This document shows positions 35,559 to 44,726 of a stretch of 64,000 bases of DNA, in pieces. The notes under the pieces were generated by a model. It was not told the DNA's origin. It saw nothing but the letters and a program-made list of their open reading frames with translations, and did no database searches. The DNA lies in contig CBFICS010000010.1 in assembly GCA_965661055.1 (NCBI GenBank), forward strand, positions 8,571 to 72,570, read 5' to 3'. This stretch comes from CBFHSF01 sp965661055. GTDB taxonomy: Bacteria > Bacteroidota > Bacteroidia > Flavobacteriales > Schleiferiaceae. How positions within the stretch are numbered: position 1 is the stretch's first letter; each line of letters starts with the position of its first letter. The position numbers were made by a program, and so were the translations under genes.

Positions 35559-36496
35559 TTTCCGTTTGTTTCTAGTTGTTTAACCACTTGGTCTAAAATT
35601 ACAATAGAGGTCTCTGCCATGGCGTTTCCCTTGTCATCTAACAATGGATTTATCTCTGTGATCTCCATGGCTACAAGGTTTTCTCTTTGACTGAAACCAA
35701 GTAGTAATTCGGTAGCCTCCTCTGGGGTAATTCCGTTCTCAACGGGAGTACCCGTACCTCTACTTACACTAGGGTCCATAGAGTCTACGTCAAACGATAC
35801 GTAAAGAATATCACAGTCTTTTAAATGGTTCAACGATTTTTCAAGAATGGCTGCCGTTCCTTCGCTTCTTAGTTGCTCAACGGTGAAGTTTGGAATATTA
35901 TGTCTCTTCATGAGCTCGTCTTCGGGGCTTTCTGTATCTCTAACCCCAATAAAAACAAGGTCTGAATGTTTGATTCTTGGTTGATTACCCTTCAGCTCGC
36001 TCCAAGCTTGAAGAGTCTCTGGCTTGGGCTCGTTTACTTTGCACTCAATGTTATCTTCAGATAGTGCGGTAGCTAGGGGCATTCCGTGAACATTTCCCGT
36101 AGGACTAGTATATGGCGAATGTAAATCAGCATGAGCGTCTATCCATACAACCCCTAACCTCTTGTCTGGAAACTGCTTTTTAATCCCAGCAATGGTACCT
36201 CCACCATTACTGTGATCTCCCGATATCACAAAAGGAAATTGTCCTTTTTTATATACAGATTGCATTCCTTTAGAAATCTTAGAATACATATCAACAATAC
36301 CCTCAACCCTAATGGCGGTAGGAAGCTCAACTTCTTCAGATAATAATTCGTTTTGCTCTTCTACATCTACTACCCCTCTTTTGTCAAAGAGATCATAACC
36401 AAGTTTGTAAGAAGCTATTCGCAACGCATCATACCCTAAACTTGCCCCTCTAGTACCTGCGCCTAGCTCAGACATTACTTTTACAAAGTGAACCAT
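35555..36496 (-). CDS. rocF: Arginase (ureohydrolase family)
   Basis: 313 aa. The binuclear manganese site is complete: GDHSNGGG, DAHADLHSP and SFDVDSMDPS, with the C-terminal EINPLLD. These favour arginase over agmatinase or formimidoylglutamase, though that rests on motif pattern. I chose ATG 36496 (MVHFVKVMSELGAG); the longer frame to 36526 has no likeness. It is translationally coupled to argS, an odd pairing of arginine breakdown with arginine charging. Confidence 0.88.
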   Translation of the reverse strand: MVHFVKVMSELGAGTRGASLGYDALRIASYKLGYDLFDKRGVVDVEEQNELLSEEVELPTAIRVEGIVDMYSKISKGMQSVYKKGQFPFVISGDHSNGGGTIAGIKKQFPDKRLGVVWIDAHADLHSPYTSPTGNVHGMPLATALSEDNIECKVNEPKPETLQAWSELKGNQPRIKHSDLVFIGVRDTESPEDELMKRHNIPNFTVEQLRSEGTAAILEKSLNHLKDCDILYVSFDVDSMDPSVSRGTGTPVENGITPEEATELLLGFSQRENLVAMEITEINPLLDDKGNAMAETSIVILDQVVKQLETNGK

Positions 36497-36645
36497 AAAG
36501 TGATTTTTATTGCTGCAAAAATACAAACCTATTTCATCTTACCCTATAGCTTTTCAACTCTTTTCGCCTTATTTTAAAACTTTTATCAAGGGTGTAATTG
36601 TTGAAAACTGTGTTCTTGCGAATAATTTACCCCTACATATTTTTA

Positions 36646-36653
36646 TATTTTTG
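36646..36653 (+). promoter_or_regulatory. -7 promoter element of the ftsK operon
   Basis: TATTTTTG matches TAnnTTTG and lies 16 bases before the ftsK ATG. A TTG at 36616 is too far away to be a standard -33 partner. Confidence 0.38.
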
Positions 36654-36669
36654 AGACGTTACTATTATT

Positions 36670-39126
36670 ATGGCAAAGAAAAAATCAAAAAATTCGGCTG
36701 AACAGCCTATAAGTAGGTCTGCAAAAATCAGGAATGCATTTAAAGACAAGTCTTTTCAGGCAGCCATAGGGCTGTTTTTAATTTCCTTTTCTCTAATACT
36801 ATTCACCAGTTTTATCTCCTATTTCATTAGCTGGAAAACGGATTTCTCAAACCTTACGCTTTCTTCTTCAGATTGGCTTTCTCACCCTGCCATTGAAGCG
36901 GATAACTTTTTAGGAAAACTGGGAGCGTACCTAGCCCACCTTTTTATCTATAAATGGTTTGGAGTATCTGCCTTTTTATGGGCTTTTTATTTTCTGAATT
37001 TAGGAGTGAAAATTGCCTTAAACTCAAATTTACTAAAACCCTCTACGGTCTTTAAAAACAACTTGGTGTTAACGCTGCTTATTTCTTTGCTTTTTGGCAG
37101 TTTAACTTCAGAATCGTTTTCGTTGTTAAGCGGGGGACTTGGATATTTCACCAATTTGTGGTTGCATTCGCTCTTCGGCGGATTTGGAATTGCGGTAATA
37201 TGGATATCAACTCTACTTATCTATTTAACCATAACCTTTCAATGGACTCCAGAAACGTTTAGAAAATGGTTTGATAGAATAAAATCAAAGTCTTCTGTTA
37301 GCACTGATAAAGTATCTGAGGTTAAGAAAGAGTTTGAAGAAGAAGTGATGGCTGAAAGCGAGATAGAACTTCAGGTTTCTCTTGACGATGAGCCCGAATA
37401 CACTTCCAATGATGAGCCTGAAGCAATAGAAGATGAAATGCCTCTAGAAATTAATGAGATCGTTGAGGAAACCGGAGAAGATTCTACGGTCTCTGAAAAA
37501 CCTAAAGAAGAGGCTGCCACAGAAGAGGATGATGTTGATTTTGAAATAGAAACTATTGAAGAAGACGATGCCTTAAAGTCGAGCGAGATTAAAAAAAGTG
37601 CTAAAGACTTCGGAGATTACGATCCTAAATTAGACCTATCTAGGTTTAAACTTCCGCCGTTAGATTTACTCAAAGATTACGGTAATTCTAACATCACCAT
37701 AAACCAAGAAGAATTAGAAGCCAATAAGTCGAAAATTAAAGAGACGCTTAATAACTACAATATTGGTATTGATAAAATTACGGCCACCATCGGACCAACC
37801 ATTACTCTTTATGAGATTGTTCCTTCTGCGGGTGTTCGTATTTCAAAAATCAAAAACCTAGAAGACGATATAGCTTTGAGTTTATCGGCACTGGGAATTA
37901 GAATTATCGCACCGATTCCAGGTAGAGGAACCATTGGTATTGAGGTGCCAAACGCGGATCCTAAAACGGTTTCTATGAAAACTGTTTTGGCCTCAGAAAA
38001 ATTTCAGAAATCTGACATGGAATTACCCATTGCCATGGGAAAAACCATTAGCAATCAAACCTTCTGTTTTGACTTAGCTAAAATGCCTCACCTATTAATG
38101 GCAGGAGCTACAGGTCAAGGTAAATCCGTCGGACTTAACGCTATTTTGACAAGTCTTCTGTATAAGAAGCACCCTTCACAAGTCAAATTCATTTTGGTAG
38201 ATCCTAAAAAAGTGGAACTTACCTTGTTCAATAAAATTGAAAGACATTACCTAGCTAAACTTCCAGATACTGAAGAGGCTATTATTACAGATACGACTAA
38301 GGTTATTCATACCTTAAACTCGTTGTGTATTGAAATGGACAATAGGTATGACTTGTTAAAAGACGCTATGTGTCGTAATATCAAGGAGTACAATACGAAA
38401 TTTATTGCCAGAAAACTGAATCCTAACGACGGACATAAATACCTGCCTTACATCGTTTTGGTAATTGATGAATTTGCAGATTTAATTATGACGGCTGGTA
38501 AGGAAGTTGAAACTCCTATTGCTCGTCTAGCGCAATTAGCAAGAGCCATTGGAATTCACCTTATCGTGGCCACCCAAAGACCTTCAGTAAACGTAATTAC
38601 GGGTATTATTAAAGCCAACTTCCCCGCAAGGATTGCCTTTAGAGTAACCAGTAAAATTGACTCTAGAACCATCTTAGATGCCGGTGGTGCTGATCAGTTG
38701 ATAGGACGTGGAGATATGTTGATGTCTCAAGGAAGTGACCTCACTCGTATTCAATGTGCCTTTGTTGACACCCCTGAGGTTGAAGAAATCACCGACTTTA
38801 TCGGCAATCAACAAGCCTACCCCGAAGCGTACCAACTTCCTGAATATGTGGGTGAAGACGGTGGGGGCAACTCTGAAGGTATTGACATTTCAGAAAGAGA
38901 TGCACTTTTTAATGATGCTGCCCGTGTAGTGGTAATTCACCAGCAAGGGTCTGCTTCCCTACTCCAACGAAAGTTGAAATTGGGTTACAATAGAGCGGGA
39001 AGAATTGTTGATCAATTAGAAGCAGCCGGAATCATCGGACCTTTTGAAGGGAGTAAGGCTAGACAAGTTTTAATTCCAGATGAAGTAACTTTGGACCGAT
39101 TATTGGAAAACGAATCTTTAAATTAA
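36670..39126 (+). CDS. ftsK: DNA translocase FtsK
   Basis: 818 aa. The N-terminal membrane part has about four helices within residues 30-200. An acidic linker spans about 220-310. The alpha domain then leads into the RecA-like beta domain with Walker A GATGQGKS near residue 478 and Walker B VLVIDEFADL. The C-terminal gamma winged helix (residues about 750-818, LLQRKLKLGYNRAGRIVDQLE) reads KOPS-type polarity sites. It pumps chromosomes at the division septum. It is the first gene of a six-gene operon that ends at ribB. Confidence 0.97.
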   Translation: MAKKKSKNSAEQPISRSAKIRNAFKDKSFQAAIGLFLISFSLILFTSFISYFISWKTDFSNLTLSSSDWLSHPAIEADNFLGKLGAYLAHLFIYKWFGVSAFLWAFYFLNLGVKIALNSNLLKPSTVFKNNLVLTLLISLLFGSLTSESFSLLSGGLGYFTNLWLHSLFGGFGIAVIWISTLLIYLTITFQWTPETFRKWFDRIKSKSSVSTDKVSEVKKEFEEEVMAESEIELQVSLDDEPEYTSNDEPEAIEDEMPLEINEIVEETGEDSTVSEKPKEEAATEEDDVDFEIETIEEDDALKSSEIKKSAKDFGDYDPKLDLSRFKLPPLDLLKDYGNSNITINQEELEANKSKIKETLNNYNIGIDKITATIGPTITLYEIVPSAGVRISKIKNLEDDIALSLSALGIRIIAPIPGRGTIGIEVPNADPKTVSMKTVLASEKFQKSDMELPIAMGKTISNQTFCFDLAKMPHLLMAGATGQGKSVGLNAILTSLLYKKHPSQVKFILVDPKKVELTLFNKIERHYLAKLPDTEEAIITDTTKVIHTLNSLCIEMDNRYDLLKDAMCRNIKEYNTKFIARKLNPNDGHKYLPYIVLVIDEFADLIMTAGKEVETPIARLAQLARAIGIHLIVATQRPSVNVITGIIKANFPARIAFRVTSKIDSRTILDAGGADQLIGRGDMLMSQGSDLTRIQCAFVDTPEVEEITDFIGNQQAYPEAYQLPEYVGEDGGGNSEGIDISERDALFNDAARVVVIHQQGSASLLQRKLKLGYNRAGRIVDQLEAAGIIGPFEGSKARQVLIPDEVTLDRLLENESLN

Positions 39127-39129
39127 ACC

Positions 39130-39768
39130 ATGAGAAAAATATTTTCCACCCTATTGGTAATTCTTTCAATTACCTCATTTGCTCAGTCTCACAAGGAAGC
39201 AAAAGATATCTTAAGCAAGGCAAAAGAGGCTATTAGCCAACATAAAAACCAAAAGTTAACCTTTAACTATTCCATGGATAGACCGGGTCAAGATGGCAAG
39301 AAAACCATAACTTATCCAGGGTCTTTAGTAGTTGCGGGTGAAAAATATCGCCTGCAAATGAACGACTTTGAATACTTGTGTGACGGAACAAAAATCTACA
39401 CCATATCAAAGGCTGACTTAGAAATCACTTCTTCTAAAATTGATGAAGAGAATTCAGCACCTATTACTCCTTCTTCTATTCTTAATAGTTTTGACAAAGG
39501 ATTTAGCTACAAGTTAGCAGGTACCGAAAAGGTGGGAAAGAGAACCGTTCAGTACATCACCTTAAAACCTAAGGTAACTGACCAGGTGAGAGAAATTACT
39601 TTAGGGATATTTACAGATGATTTTTCAGTGTATTCTTTTAAGAGAATGGGGACAAATGACGTAGATATTCGCTTTGAGGTAAAAGAATCGACTTGGGACG
39701 TTAAATTACCTGCTACATACCTTACCTTTGTAGCGTCCGATTATAGTGATTATATCATTTTTGATTAA
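39130..39768 (+). CDS. lolA: LolA-like outer-membrane lipoprotein carrier protein
   Basis: 212 aa with a signal peptide ending SFAQS. The LolA fold pattern is visible: a single domain opening with helices (AKDILSKAKEAISQHKNQKLTFNY), then repeated strands (SLVVAGEKYRLQMNDFEYLCDGTKIYT, and YITLKPKV). It ferries lipoproteins across the periplasm. It lies three bases after ftsK and five before an LptG/F-type permease, so envelope assembly genes are grouped here. Family membership is likely, but sequence conservation is low, as usual. Confidence 0.8.
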   Translation: MRKIFSTLLVILSITSFAQSHKEAKDILSKAKEAISQHKNQKLTFNYSMDRPGQDGKKTITYPGSLVVAGEKYRLQMNDFEYLCDGTKIYTISKADLEITSSKIDEENSAPITPSSILNSFDKGFSYKLAGTEKVGKRTVQYITLKPKVTDQVREITLGIFTDDFSVYSFKRMGTNDVDIRFEVKESTWDVKLPATYLTFVASDYSDYIIFD

Positions 39769-39773
39769 TTGTT

Positions 39774-41216
39774 GTGTTCAAACTCCTCGATAGGTTTTTA
39801 ATTAAATCATTCATCAAGCCCTTCTTTGTTACGTTTTTCGTAATGGAGCTTTTCTTGTTGATGCAATTTGTATGGAAATACATCGACGATTTAGTGGGAA
39901 AAGGTGTTGAGACGATTTACATAGTAAAACTACTTTTCTATTTTTCTGCAGGAGTCTTTCCTTTAGCACTCCCCATTTCAATCCTCCTCTCTTCTATCAT
40001 GACCTTCGGATCTCTTGGAGAGAACTATGAATTGGCCGCTCTAAAATCTGGAGGAATTAGTTTAATTAGAGCTATGCGTCCGCTGTTATGGGTTGTATTG
40101 ATGATGAGTGTTGGAGCTTTTTTCTTCACCAATTACGTAATTCCTGTAGCAAACTTTAAAGGTCATAACCTCCTTATAAACATCTCTAAAACCAAACCAA
40201 CCCTTAATATTAAGCAAGGTGTTTTTTATAAAGAGATTCCTGGTTTTACCATTAAGGTGGGTAAGAAATACGGCGAAAATCAAGACTTGTTAGATGATAT
40301 AATCATCTATGACAATTCTACTGACCCTAATAATACTAAGGTCATCACCGCTAGAACCGGAAAAATGAGCATTTCTCCGGATGAGTTATGGCTTTACTTT
40401 ACGTTGCAAGACGGATATTCTTATGAAGAGGTCAAGCCTTCTGATAGAAAATCAAGGCTTAAGCGTCCCTTTTTAAAATCTTCATTTAAAGAAACACAAA
40501 TTCGATTTAGTCTTTCAGAATTTCAAAAAGTTGATCTAAACGAGGAGAACAGAAAGGACTTCAACATGCTAAACACCTCTCAGTTATTGGTGGCGGTTGA
40601 TACTCTTGTTTTAGATTTAGATCAGTTTATTTCAAAACAGGCCAATAGAACCTTAGGCAAATATCACTACAGAGAAATTAACGCGGATAGCCTTCAATAT
40701 ATACCTGTAGCAAGCGATACTACTATTTTGGCTAATATTCCTAAAAACCTAAGGTTTAGAGTGATTGAAAACGCCTTAAGAGCCGCTAGAAGCAACCGTC
40801 AGCATTTCGACTTTATGGATGAAGCAGCGGTTTGGAAAGAAAAGCAAATCGCACGTCATTTTTTAGAGTGGCACAAAAAGTTTAGCCTTTCTTTCTCATG
40901 TATTGTCCTCTTTTTTATCGGAGCTCCTTTTGGTGCGATTATTAGAAAAGGTGGTATGGGACTTCCAGTTGTGGTAAGTGTTCTTATCTTTATAGTCTAC
41001 CACGTTCTTACCATGAGTTTCGAGAAAATGGGTAGAGAGTTAATTTGGCAGCCTGAATACGCAGTGTGGTTATCATCATCTATACTAATGCCGTTAGGCT
41101 TTTTATTGACTTACAAGGCCGCTAACGATTCAAACTTGTTTAGCGCAGAATCATACAAATTACTGCTGAATAAAATCAAAAGATTTTTCGGCAAACTTAT
41201 TTTTTGGAAAAAATAA
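39774..41216 (+). CDS. LptF/LptG (YjgP/YjgQ) family lipopolysaccharide export permease
   Basis: 480 aa starting with GTG at 39774. Three membrane helices lie in the first 120 residues and three in the last 130, around a large periplasmic beta-jellyroll domain, which is the LptF/G plan. Recognisable stretches are LDRFLIKSFIKPFFVTFFVMELFLLMQF at the N-terminus, split by helix breaks, and FIGAPFGAIIRKGGMGLPVV in the C-terminal half. It extracts LPS from the inner membrane with LptB. Whether it is LptF or LptG cannot be told here. Confidence 0.87.
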   Translation: MFKLLDRFLIKSFIKPFFVTFFVMELFLLMQFVWKYIDDLVGKGVETIYIVKLLFYFSAGVFPLALPISILLSSIMTFGSLGENYELAALKSGGISLIRAMRPLLWVVLMMSVGAFFFTNYVIPVANFKGHNLLINISKTKPTLNIKQGVFYKEIPGFTIKVGKKYGENQDLLDDIIIYDNSTDPNNTKVITARTGKMSISPDELWLYFTLQDGYSYEEVKPSDRKSRLKRPFLKSSFKETQIRFSLSEFQKVDLNEENRKDFNMLNTSQLLVAVDTLVLDLDQFISKQANRTLGKYHYREINADSLQYIPVASDTTILANIPKNLRFRVIENALRAARSNRQHFDFMDEAAVWKEKQIARHFLEWHKKFSLSFSCIVLFFIGAPFGAIIRKGGMGLPVVVSVLIFIVYHVLTMSFEKMGRELIWQPEYAVWLSSSILMPLGFLLTYKAANDSNLFSAESYKLLLNKIKRFFGKLIFWKK

Positions 41217-41217
41217 T

Positions 41218-42414
41218 ATGAAGATCTTACTTCTTTGCAATAAAAATCCATTTCCTCCTAAAGACGGTAGTTCATTAGCTATATATTCAATGGCTATGGG
41301 GTTAGCTGAAAAAGGTGCTGATGTAACGGTATTAACTATGAATACCAAAAAGCATTACAAGGACCCAAAGAACCTGCCCGAAGAAGCGAAAAAGTTGCTT
41401 AAAGTAAGGTGGGTCCCCATCAATACGGACGTTACAACCACCGGTATCCTTGCCAACTTAATCAAGAAAGAGTCCTATCATGTTTCAAGATTCAACCAAG
41501 AAATTTTTGAAAATGAATTGATCAAAGTGCTTAAAAAGGAAACCTTTGACATTATCCAGATTGAAGGGGTCTTTTTAAGTGATTATGTAAACGTAATTAA
41601 AGAGTATTCTAAGGCTAAAATCATCCTAAGAGCTCACAATGTTGAACATCAGATTTGGAATCGTTACATAGAACACAGCCAAAGCGGAGTAAAAAAAGCG
41701 TACTTAAAGCTTCAGAACAGTAGATTAAGACAGTTTGAGGTCAACTCATTGCAAAACTACAATGCGCTTATCGCCATCACTCAGGTAGATGCTAACTTTT
41801 TAAAAACCCTCGCGCCCAATAAAAAGACCCTAACCATTCCTTTTGGAATTAACCCAGATGACTACCCTGCCCTGTCTATTGAGAGGAGAGACTTATTTCA
41901 TTTGGGGGCCGGCGATTGGATGCCAAACCAAGAGGGTATGAAATGGTTTTTAAATGAGGTCTGGCCCTTGGTCATTGAAAAAAATCCAAAGGCAAAATTT
42001 TATCTCGGCGGACGCAATTGGCCAATAGATATTCAAACTAAAAACATTCAAGGGTTTGAATTTGTAGGTGAGGTTGAAGACACCAAACAATTCATGGAAA
42101 ACCACGGCACGGTGGTAGTTCCCTTGCATTCTGGTTCTGGTATGAGAATTAAAATCGCTGAATCTATGGCTTTTGGCAAACCCATTATTACCACTTCCGT
42201 GGGAGTTGAAGGTATTGATGCTCCTAGAAATGAAGCGATATGGATTGCCGACATGGCGGAAGAATTTGCTGAAAAATGTCTTCTTGCCTTAGATGAGAAT
42301 ACCGACCTTATTAGTCTCGGTAAAGCATCCAGATACTGGGTAGTCACGAGTCTTGAAAGATCCACCCTAGCTGATGAACTACTGAGTTTTTATTCAGACA
42401 TTATTAAGGGATGA
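41218..42414 (+). CDS. Glycosyltransferase, GT4-like
   Basis: 398 aa, GT-B fold. The N-terminal half opens KILLLCNKNPFPPKDGSS, the usual acceptor-binding start. The C-terminal half has FVGEVEDTKQFM, VPLHSGSGMRIKIAESMAFGKP and SVGVEGIDAP, the donor-binding EX7E-like region. The acceptor and sugar are unknown, and surface polysaccharide or lipid glycosylation is inferred. It begins one base after the LptG/F stop and overlaps the next glycosyltransferase as ATGA. Confidence 0.88.
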   Translation: MKILLLCNKNPFPPKDGSSLAIYSMAMGLAEKGADVTVLTMNTKKHYKDPKNLPEEAKKLLKVRWVPINTDVTTTGILANLIKKESYHVSRFNQEIFENELIKVLKKETFDIIQIEGVFLSDYVNVIKEYSKAKIILRAHNVEHQIWNRYIEHSQSGVKKAYLKLQNSRLRQFEVNSLQNYNALIAITQVDANFLKTLAPNKKTLTIPFGINPDDYPALSIERRDLFHLGAGDWMPNQEGMKWFLNEVWPLVIEKNPKAKFYLGGRNWPIDIQTKNIQGFEFVGEVEDTKQFMENHGTVVVPLHSGSGMRIKIAESMAFGKPIITTSVGVEGIDAPRNEAIWIADMAEEFAEKCLLALDENTDLISLGKASRYWVVTSLERSTLADELLSFYSDIIKG

Positions 42415-43580
42415 TTTTAGATTACATTTTTTGGATAGGAGTTTTAGGGGTCCTTCACTCCTATTTGTTCTATCCAATAATTCTTCACCTCTGGCCGACC
42501 AAAAAAAGAGCTTTACAAGCCTACTCTACTCAAGATGCACTACCTGAAGTATCTGTAATCTTTGCGGCTTACAATGAAGAAAGTGTAATAGAAGAAAAGA
42601 TAAATTCTATATATCAGTCTAATTATCCGTTAGATAAAATTAGTGTTTGGGTAGGATCAGACTGCAGCACAGATCAAACCGAAGATATTATTGAAAAACT
42701 ACGCGTAAAATACTCCTCACTGCACCTTTATAGATCGCCCTCAAGAATGGGCAAGTCTGGCATCATCAATCATTTAGCGTCACAAATAAATACAGACATT
42801 TATATAGGCACCGATGCCAACATTATTTTTAGTCCTGATTTAATATTTCAACTCATATCACCACTAAAAGATCCAAATGTTCAATTGGTAGGTGGTAACA
42901 TTTCGTACGACAAGCCCTCAAACCGCGGAATTGCGAAACAAGAAGATCAATATTTGGGATATGAAAACTTCATCAAAACCAACGAATCTAGAGCCTTTCA
43001 GCAAGTTATGGGTGTTGAAGGTGGATGTTATGCCATAAAAACTAAGGCTTTTGTTCCCATTCCTCCTCTTACTTTCATGGAAGACTTTTACATCACCATG
43101 AAGGTTATCCAAAACAAAGGAGTGACTTTGTTTAATCCAAAGGCCATCTGTTTTGAAGATGTTAGCACCGATTGGAAAGAAGAATACAAGCGAAAGGTGA
43201 GAATATCTATTGGTAATTTTCAAAACTTAGCCCGATTTAAGGCGTTTTTATTTTCTTGGCCTACTGGATTTTTATTTCTATCTCATAAGTTGCTGCGTTG
43301 GATATCTCCTCTGCTACTCATCCTTATTACCATATCAAGCGTTTGGTTGGCCTTTAATAACCCTTTCTATTTGTTTTTTTCTATACTTCAAATAGTTGTA
43401 ATTTTGTCCATCATAGTAGACTTGCAATTTTTAAAAAGAGGCAAGAACGTTTTTGGCCTTCGCTTGTTTACTCATTTTACGCTCATGAACACAGCCCTTC
43501 TAGAGGGTTTAATAAAATATTCTAAAGGAATTTCAACAAATGTCTGGCAACCAACAAAAAGAAATCAGCAGAAAACTTGA
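42411..43580 (+). CDS. Membrane-anchored family 2 glycosyltransferase
   Basis: 389 aa. One N-terminal helix precedes a GT-A domain with PEVSVIFAAYNEE, GSDCSTDQTEDI and GTDANIIFSPD (metal Asp). An ED acceptor motif (FMEDFYITMK) and KRKVRISIGNF follow, where processive enzymes carry an Arg-rich stretch. Two or three membrane helices close the protein, as in polysaccharide synthases. Activity is inferred. It overlaps the GT4-like gene by four bases and the ribB gene by 41 bases. Confidence 0.88.
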   Translation: MILDYIFWIGVLGVLHSYLFYPIILHLWPTKKRALQAYSTQDALPEVSVIFAAYNEESVIEEKINSIYQSNYPLDKISVWVGSDCSTDQTEDIIEKLRVKYSSLHLYRSPSRMGKSGIINHLASQINTDIYIGTDANIIFSPDLIFQLISPLKDPNVQLVGGNISYDKPSNRGIAKQEDQYLGYENFIKTNESRAFQQVMGVEGGCYAIKTKAFVPIPPLTFMEDFYITMKVIQNKGVTLFNPKAICFEDVSTDWKEEYKRKVRISIGNFQNLARFKAFLFSWPTGFLFLSHKLLRWISPLLLILITISSVWLAFNNPFYLFFSILQIVVILSIIVDLQFLKRGKNVFGLRLFTHFTLMNTALLEGLIKYSKGISTNVWQPTKRNQQKT

Positions 43581-44688
43581 TACTATAGATTCTGCTATTG
43601 AGGATATAAAAAAAGGTCGTGTTGTCATTGTCGTTGACGATGAAGACCGAGAAAATGAAGGTGATTTTGTGGCTGCCGCCGAAATGGCAACACCAGAAAT
43701 GATCAATTTCATGGCTACCCACGGACGAGGACTAATCTGTACTCCCATAGTAGAAAGTCGCGCCTCTGAACTTGAGTTAGATCTAATGGTGACAAAAAAC
43801 ACCGATCCTCATCATACCCAATTTACCGTTTCGGTAGATAAAATTGGAGATGGCTGTACCACTGGTATTTCTGCAAGTGATCGTGCAAAAACAGTATTGG
43901 CTTTGGTCGATGAAAAGACTAAACCTGCTGATTTAGCAAGACCAGGGCATATTTTCCCACTAAAAGCAAAACCTGGTGGCGTACTGAGAAGAACGGGGCA
44001 CACCGAAGCTGCCATTGATTTAGCGAGACTTGCAGGATGTAAGCCAGCAGGGGTTATCGTTGAGATTATGAACGAAGACGGTACCATGGCCAGATTGCCA
44101 CAGCTCTTTGAAATTGCTGAACAATTTGACCTTAAGGTAATCTCTATAGAAGACTTGGTCGCTTATAGAATGAATACTGAATCTCTAATTCACAAGGTGG
44201 AAGAGTTTGACATCAACACGGAATTCGGCGACTTTAGCTTCAAGGCGTATGAACAAACCACAAACGGACAAATTCACATGGCGTTAACCATGGGCGAATG
44301 GAGTGTTTCTGAACCTATATTGACCCGTATGCATTCTGCATCCGTGGGAAATGATATTTTCCACTTGTTAACCAACGATACTACTTCGCAGCTTAAAAAG
44401 GCGATGAAGGCTGTTCAAAAGGAAGGTAAAGGAGTTATTGTCTATATGAATCAAAAGCAAGACTCATCTTCTCTTTTAAAGAGAATCAAATCTTATAAAA
44501 ACACCTTGTCTAATGGCGTTGATACAAAGGTAACATCGTTTACCAAAGACGCTAGAGACTTTGGTATTGGCGCACAAATACTTCACGATTTAGGAGTGAA
44601 GAACATTAAGCTATTGACCAAAAATCCCATTAAAAGGGTGGGCATTGAAGGCTATGGCTTAACCATTGTAGAAAATGTTATTATGTAA
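43540..44688 (+). CDS. ribB: 3,4-dihydroxy-2-butanone-4-phosphate synthase with a degenerate GTP cyclohydrolase II domain
   Basis: 382 aa. The N-terminal RibB domain (1-205) is intact: VVDDEDRENEGDFV, THGRGLIC, GISASDRAKT and RRTGHTEAAIDL. It makes the four-carbon precursor of riboflavin. The C-terminal domain has the length and order of GTP cyclohydrolase II. However, the zinc site (normally three Cys in the HSECLTGD-type segment) reads HSASVGNDIFHLLTNDTT with none of them, and the usual GRGI region is gone. It is probably no longer a RibA enzyme. It begins 41 bases inside the glycosyltransferase gene and ends the operon. Confidence 0.93.
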   Translation: MSGNQQKEISRKLDTIDSAIEDIKKGRVVIVVDDEDRENEGDFVAAAEMATPEMINFMATHGRGLICTPIVESRASELELDLMVTKNTDPHHTQFTVSVDKIGDGCTTGISASDRAKTVLALVDEKTKPADLARPGHIFPLKAKPGGVLRRTGHTEAAIDLARLAGCKPAGVIVEIMNEDGTMARLPQLFEIAEQFDLKVISIEDLVAYRMNTESLIHKVEEFDINTEFGDFSFKAYEQTTNGQIHMALTMGEWSVSEPILTRMHSASVGNDIFHLLTNDTTSQLKKAMKAVQKEGKGVIVYMNQKQDSSSLLKRIKSYKNTLSNGVDTKVTSFTKDARDFGIGAQILHDLGVKNIKLLTKNPIKRVGIEGYGLTIVENVIM

Positions 44689-44691
44689 TAA

Positions 44692-44726
44692 CTGAAAAAG
44701 AGGAAAAACTCTTATTCAGGTTTTTT
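44692..44726 (+). terminator. Rho-independent terminator of the ftsK-ribB operon
   Basis: Inverted repeat CTGAAAAAGAG / CTCTTATTCAG with one A/A mismatch, loop GAAAAA, followed by G and six T. It reaches into the 3' end of tamB on the other strand. Confidence 0.7.
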
